A DNA stretch of 64,000 nt from positions 1 to 64,000 of IMG/VR virus record IMGVR_UViG_3300023273_000426; one strand, written 5' to 3'. Source of the stretch: a virus. Below, piece after piece: positions 60,201 to 64,000 of the stretch; position 1 is the stretch's first letter, and every line of letters starts with the position of its first letter. Both the position numbers and the translations under genes were made by a program. The notes beneath the pieces are model-generated. The model saw only the letters and a program-made list of their open reading frames with translations, was not told the DNA's origin and did no database searches.

Positions 60201-63200
60201 CATTGCCTACTTTAGCTGCACCTAATATAGTGCCACTGTAGTATGCTTCGGCTGCTCTACGAGATTGTTTGTTACCACCGTACATTGTATCATATAATAC
60301 AGCGTCAATAATATATCCAGTATCTCTTTCACAAACTTCAATGCCATATTCAAAACCTATTATATTGTCTTGAATATATGTAATAACGCCGTTTTGTATA
60401 TTTGTTTTTTGTGCAAGCAATGCATTAGCTGCCGATCTTGTTGTTTGAGGAAGCCAACTAAAGTCTGGATTAACTTCTCCTGGAACACCAACTAATGTAT
60501 TGTTTTCAATAGCACCTTTGATAATACCTATTAGGCCAACTGCTGTTGAACTTTCAATACTTGTACCATAAGCACCACCTAAAACTTGTGATTCTGGATT
60601 TCCAACAGTTGGAGTTACACCAATACCTTCTATACATTTTAAAGCAACATCTTGTAAGTGTGTATATGCTGCAACTGTGTTTGCTCGTTGACTTTCAGGA
60701 ATATATGCTACTGCTCCTAAGAAGTATGCATTAGTAGCAATGATTGTTTGTATATTACCTGTGTATAGCAAATCGTATGCTACTGCATCAATAATAAGAC
60801 CTGTGTCATTTCTACAACTTGTTTGGTTGTATGAGAACGCATCATAGTTGTCTTGAAGTTCAGTTATTGTGTTAGCAACAATAGTATCTTTTGCTGCTTC
60901 TAAACTTGCAATAGCAGTTTGTGCGCCAGCAGTTGCCCAAGTAGTATCTGGGTAAACTACAGTTGGAAGATTATCAACACCATCAGTGATAACATTTTGG
61001 AATATTGTTAATAGTTCATCTGCTCTAGTTACTTCAGTTGCTGTTGCAGCGCCCGCAGTTGTATCTTGTACTACACCTGTTTGTTCAGGATCATCGTATA
61101 ATGTATCAAGTAATATACTTCCAAGTAACGTGTTTACCCATCCTAATGCTGCTGCTGTTTCTGGCTGTTGTCCTACAACTTGACTTACATATCCAACATA
61201 GTATGCTTGTGCTGCTTGGTAAGTAGCACTATTACCGCCATATAGAATGTCATATGTAAGAGCATCAACAATATAACCTGTATCTCTTTCACACTTTGCA
61301 CTATTAAATGTAAAGCTTCTTGTAAATGTTTTATTAATAAAGTTAATAACATCTGTTTTATAAAACTCTACTTTTGTAACACTGTTTAGGTCTGCAAAGT
61401 CTGTTTGCAGCTCTGCGGCTGTCCAAGTAATGTCTGTAAGAATATCTGCTGGAATAGAATCTATATTGTTGTTGTTAACAACATCTTCAACTATTTGCAA
61501 CAAGTCTTGTGCTTCGCCAGCTGTACCAGCATCAGCTCCTGGATTTGATGTATTTTGTGTTACGCCTACTTGTTCTGTAGATCCGTGTGTAATATTTTGT
61601 ATAACATCAGATGCTACATTTGCCAGTTCGTTAAATGCTGCAACTGTAGCTGCTTGTTGTCCTGCTCCAAGTTGAGAAGCTGCGCCAACAAAATAACTTT
61701 CTGCTGCATTTTTAGATGCCAGGTTGCCGCGATATATGATATCATAACAAATAGCATCAATGATGTATTTGGTGTCTCTTTCACATTTTGCTGCATCAAA
61801 TACTAGAAGTGGAAAGTTATTAGTAACATATGCGCTAGTTTCTTTTGCTAAGAAGTCTCTGTTTGCTTGTAGCTGAGTTACTGCCAACGGATAGTTAGCA
61901 TTTAATCCACTATCTGGGAATGTTAACGTATCTGCCGAAGCGTCAGTACTTACAACACCATTGTTAATAATATCAAGTATTTCATTAAATCCTGCAAGTA
62001 CACGACTTCTAAATGTTCCTGACAACTGTGTTTCGTTGGTATTAATAGTGTCTCTTAGATATTCAATAGATTTTACTGTTTGTAAAAGTTGTGATCCAAC
62101 AGCTACCGCAGCATTTGCTCTTTGATATGCAAGTCCTGCTGTTACTTGATTGAAGTTAGTTCCTATTGCTGCGTCATAACACACAGCTTCAATCATAATA
62201 CCTACATCTCTAGCACACTTTGCTTCATCATATGTAAAGTTCTGGAAGTTATTTGCAATCCAAATAATAACAGATTCTTTTACATCATCTTTATTACCTT
62301 TGATAGTGCTATATGCTTGTTGTAAAACACTAGTTGACCAAGTAACTGATGGTAGTTGTACCGATGGTAGTCCAGCAATGTTTCCTGCTGTAATAACATC
62401 TTCGATGATCTGTACCAGTCCTGATAGATCATCAACTTCTGTTGAACTTGCTGGAGTTCCGCTAGTATCTTGTACTAAAACGTTGCCTGGGCTATTTTCA
62501 ACAACTGCTTCGATAACAATATCGCCAACAACTTGTCCAAGTCTGTTGTATGCTGCTGCTGTTGCTTCTGCTTCGCCTGCACCTAACTGACTTGCTACTC
62601 CAACAAAATATGATTGTGCTGCTAGTTGCGTTGCACTGTTGCCGCCATATAAAATATCGTGACATAATGCATCAACAATATATCCAACATCTCTTCTACA
62701 TTTAGTTGCATCATAGCTTAGTAATGGATAGTTAGCAGTAATCCATCTAATGATTTCTTCTTGGATATATGCTTTGTTGGCAATCAACTGATCTTTTGCT
62801 TCAACAGCGTTTGTTGATGGTAGCGTTCCAGGTGTTGGAAATACTAATGCATCTGCTGCATCGTCTGTACTGATATTTCCGTTTTCTAAAATATCAATAA
62901 TCTCATCCATTGCAGATTCAGCTCTTGGTTCTGCTGTGTCGCTTAATCCAAGTTTTACTATTTCTTTTTTAAGCTCTCTTAGTGCTCCTGATGTTTGTAT
63001 TAGCTGATCATCTTGTAAATCTGCGCTACTTGCTCTTTGATATGCAAGACCAGCTGTTACACTGTTATAGTTTGTTCCTAGTGCAACATCAAGTGCAACA
63101 GCATCCATTATTAACCCAATATCTCTTTCACACTTTTCTTGATTGTATGTAAAGTCTTTGTAGTTATTTGTAATAAATGTTGCTGCTTCTTTTTGTAAGA

Positions 63201-64000
63201 ATGCTCGGTTTGCTACCATTTGATCTTTTGCATTGATCTGCCCAGTAGTTGCACCAGTTGGGTTGGTCCATGTTAATGTATCTGCAAATCCAATGCCGTT
63301 TGTAACAATATCAACTACTTCGTCAAATGCTGCGCCTACGGCTGTTTGTGTTGTTGCATCACTAGCTGTTGCTGTACTTGCTTCGCCTTTGGCAAAGTTA
63401 ATAGCTGCTAGTGTTTCTGTTAGCTGATCCGATAATACTGCTCCGGCATTTACTCTTAGATATGCTAGTCCGTTGGTTACACTGTTGTAGTTCGTTCCAA
63501 GCAATGCATCGTATCCGGCACCTGAAATAATCAGTCCTGTGTCTCTTTCGCATTTAGCTTGATCATATACAAAGTTGTTAGCATTAATGTATGCAATAAC
63601 TTCTTCTGTTAAAAAGGCTTTGTTTGCAACAAACTGCGAATGTGCGTCAATAAGTGCATCAGCTGCTGGACCTGGTTCTGGATATTCTCTGCCTTCACTC
63701 GGTAGTTGGTTAAACTCAATAATATCAAATATATTATCAAATAAGTCAGATACCTTATTCTGGAATGCTGCTTCACCGTTTGCTGCTGCTACAGTCAAAC
63801 GCTTTGCTTCTCTTAGTGCAATAATGGTTGCAGGCTTTTGTTCGCCATTTAAGTAAGCAACATTTGCACGATTGTAAGCTAGTCCTGCTGTAATACTGTT
63901 TTGGTTTGTTCCAAGTTGTGCGTCTCTATATACTGCATCAACCATATATCCAACATCTCTTTTACATTTTTCTTCGTTGTAGGTTAGTGTTGGATTGTTG
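57268..64000 (-). CDS. Second giant fibre-type protein, 5' end beyond the window
   Basis: Open frame from the window edge to a TAA at 57268; at least 2243 residues, with the N-terminus missing. The upstream two-thirds are nine copies of a roughly 140-160-residue domain with KCxRD, a hydrophobic helix and either a GTNYNSVTAGLAY or a YGGN..T..AA..YF ending. The downstream third has shared modules: AFEYVGAGVTYNALPFFGG (compare the other fibre) and NLLN..ATTIN..G.AT repeats. It ends at VWTDTIDGGAF, without an S74 domain. Likely a fibre or baseplate-attached protein with the other giant, which could supply the chaperone function (inference). Confidence 0.88.
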   Translation of the reverse strand, partial: NNPTLTYNEEKCKRDVGYMVDAVYRDAQLGTNQNSITAGLAYNRANVAYLNGEQKPATIIALREAKRLTVAAANGEAAFQNKVSDLFDNIFDIIEFNQLPSEGREYPEPGPAADALIDAHSQFVANKAFLTEEVIAYINANNFVYDQAKCERDTGLIISGAGYDALLGTNYNSVTNGLAYLRVNAGAVLSDQLTETLAAINFAKGEASTATASDATTQTAVGAAFDEVVDIVTNGIGFADTLTWTNPTGATTGQINAKDQMVANRAFLQKEAATFITNNYKDFTYNQEKCERDIGLIMDAVALDVALGTNYNSVTAGLAYQRASSADLQDDQLIQTSGALRELKKEIVKLGLSDTAEPRAESAMDEIIDILENGNISTDDAADALVFPTPGTLPSTNAVEAKDQLIANKAYIQEEIIRWITANYPLLSYDATKCRRDVGYIVDALCHDILYGGNSATQLAAQSYFVGVASQLGAGEAEATAAAYNRLGQVVGDIVIEAVVENSPGNVLVQDTSGTPASSTEVDDLSGLVQIIEDVITAGNIAGLPSVQLPSVTWSTSVLQQAYSTIKGNKDDVKESVIIWIANNFQNFTYDEAKCARDVGIMIEAVCYDAAIGTNFNQVTAGLAYQRANAAVAVGSQLLQTVKSIEYLRDTINTNETQLSGTFRSRVLAGFNEILDIINNGVVSTDASADTLTFPDSGLNANYPLAVTQLQANRDFLAKETSAYVTNNFPLLVFDAAKCERDTKYIIDAICYDIIYRGNLASKNAAESYFVGAASQLGAGQQAATVAAFNELANVASDVIQNITHGSTEQVGVTQNTSNPGADAGTAGEAQDLLQIVEDVVNNNNIDSIPADILTDITWTAAELQTDFADLNSVTKVEFYKTDVINFINKTFTRSFTFNSAKCERDTGYIVDALTYDILYGGNSATYQAAQAYYVGYVSQVVGQQPETAAALGWVNTLLGSILLDTLYDDPEQTGVVQDTTAGAATATEVTRADELLTIFQNVITDGVDNLPTVVYPDTTWATAGAQTAIASLEAAKDTIVANTITELQDNYDAFSYNQTSCRNDTGLIIDAVAYDLLYTGNIQTIIATNAYFLGAVAYIPESQRANTVAAYTHLQDVALKCIEGIGVTPTVGNPESQVLGGAYGTSIESSTAVGLIGIIKGAIENNTLVGVPGEVNPDFSWLPQTTRSAANALLAQKTNIQNGVITYIQDNIIGFEYGIEVCERDTGYIIDAVLYDTMYGGNKQSRRAAEAYYSGTILGAAKVGNVDQTLVSAYSYYKLGDLMRQVANNEVVTKSFGNAATQITTIPDADTTIGQSIELLVDRVALSIIQGYTTGWHEVGHNHELGSSIYNTERNVIVGATETIVETAINDLNATYGGSASIKVFPGIISVETTQQAYLYNVSTISTSGHAFEYVGAGVTYNALPFFGGTAVPEQEIIETSNGKVFAGGTVDQIGNFRVGNFFGVNALTGSITLNANEIDLKGLTSVGPFIRDGIPVGVELKEVSDNANLISSIGTQDFNTAPTQKAVSTYVENRYLNKLTGGTVEGDITLNGDFDVNGDVISTDTAGAFNLLNTSATTINAFGDATSIIMGAAEGTFTVNPDLLVQGSLTVNGDIVFTGDVSLNIPDESLQAYSISTEGSLDFISINTRTDEELITFGIRPGLLVENTTESTSTTTGSVVIDGGVGIAKSLNVGIDFTADGSVVLGSDRAVDTIDINGATDIDLPDNNTNVLRIHENVSDYIVIDTTDGSEVVEFGTTPNIIILNNDDATDNVTGAVQITGGLSAQRNIHAGVDITADRDIIADRDIQVNGTNIITDETGTFNVLNTNATRIDAFGAATNINIGAISGTLTINNEIVIIDSVTSLQLPVGDTAARPVEATGQVRFNTDTLVFEGYDGVAWGSLGGVKDVDQNTFIRPETSPGANNDELEFFTNGSQRAIIGNSYFNIDSSVITTFNNTTPSQTYQSGAVVVAGGVGIGEELHVQKYIGGNNSGVLQLTNLATDTVDIRANTLLAQDGLKLITNAPDSAADDIVYPMTFAHHSISGTPVAGSGTGIKFELETANDNFETSGQIDVIAQDITGLQEDFDMVFSTMIGGTSGVEKLRLSEDISTFTTDLAINNDVLSTNQTTFNLLNDTATTINFGGAATTISIGDATGTLTVNHDFHVTGTVSLTNDLAVAHGGTGVSTFTTDGILYGNADTDVQVTDAAGTSDTSESFQVLTVVGSGDNTPVWTDTIDGGAF
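60300..64000 (-). repeat. Nine KCxRD repeats in the second giant fibre
   Basis: Nine copies with Cys-containing cores near 63965, 63550, 63133, 62700, 62218, 61785, 61295, 60815 (Cys kept, Lys replaced: TSCRND) and 60335 (VCERD). Spacing is about 415-485 nt. Two subtypes, GTN..S.T.GLAY and GGN..T..AA..Y, are interspersed. Confidence 0.88.

Overview
This window is a continuous stretch of a large, AT-rich, T4-like tailed phage (myovirus) genome. Support comes from a near-complete T4-type set: primase gp61, UvsW, UvsX, gp32, both terminase subunits (gp16, gp17), head completion gp4, neck and tail proteins gp13, gp14, gp15, tail sheath gp18, tail tube gp19, very large tail-fibre proteins, and promoters resembling the T4 late box (NATAAATA / CTAAATA). 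Gene content and style (KDO synthesis, many glycosyltransferases, a 2-oxoglutarate oxygenase, fibres with repeated cysteine domains) resemble marine T4-like phages of cyanobacteria and SAR11-type bacteria. No photosynthesis gene is present, so the host cannot be named from this window; a marine Gram-negative is the best guess. No tRNA gene, CRISPR array, insertion sequence or integrase was seen, and no gene-free stretch exceeds about 170 bases.

Layout. 1-3.1 kb: NodU-type carbamoyltransferase (cut by the window edge), nucleosidase, a 40-residue protein and primase, behind a strong sigma70 promoter. 3.1-4.5 kb: a virion-type protein and a small opposite-strand gene. 4.5-8.6 kb: a miniature DnaE-like protein, an NMNAT-like nucleotidyltransferase, an APS-kinase-like protein, a zinc-finger protein, two small proteins and the KDO pair kdsB-kdsA with its own promoter. 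8.6-13.2 kb: small proteins, a cupin, a 2OG oxygenase, UvsW and a 389-residue unknown. 13.2-21.9 kb: a surface-glycan cassette (three KpsS-like paralogues, three glycosyltransferases, an HldE-like/cupin fusion, two FkbM methyltransferases, a short nucleotide-sugar dehydrogenase, an epimerase). 21.9-24.8 kb: UvsX, gp32 and two partners. 24.9-41.98 kb: packaging, head, neck and tail genes, interrupted by a sulfotransferase, a dNMP-kinase-like gene and an SGNH hydrolase. 41.99-46.2 kb: Nudix hydrolase, a repetitive glycosyltransferase-like protein, a second glycosyltransferase, small proteins. 46.3-64 kb: two giant fibre-type proteins, the second cut by the window edge.

How it fits together. Replication and recombination genes share transcription units with glycan genes. 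KDO and heptose-type nucleotidyl chemistry, nucleotide-sugar enzymes, transferases, carbamoylation, methylation and possibly sulfation suggest that the phage remodels the host envelope or decorates its own virion. Structural genes lie behind late boxes, several of which overlap the stop codon of the preceding gene. Six strong sigma70-type promoters are visible; in three of them the predicted transcription start falls exactly on the A of the ATG, which suggests leaderless mRNAs.
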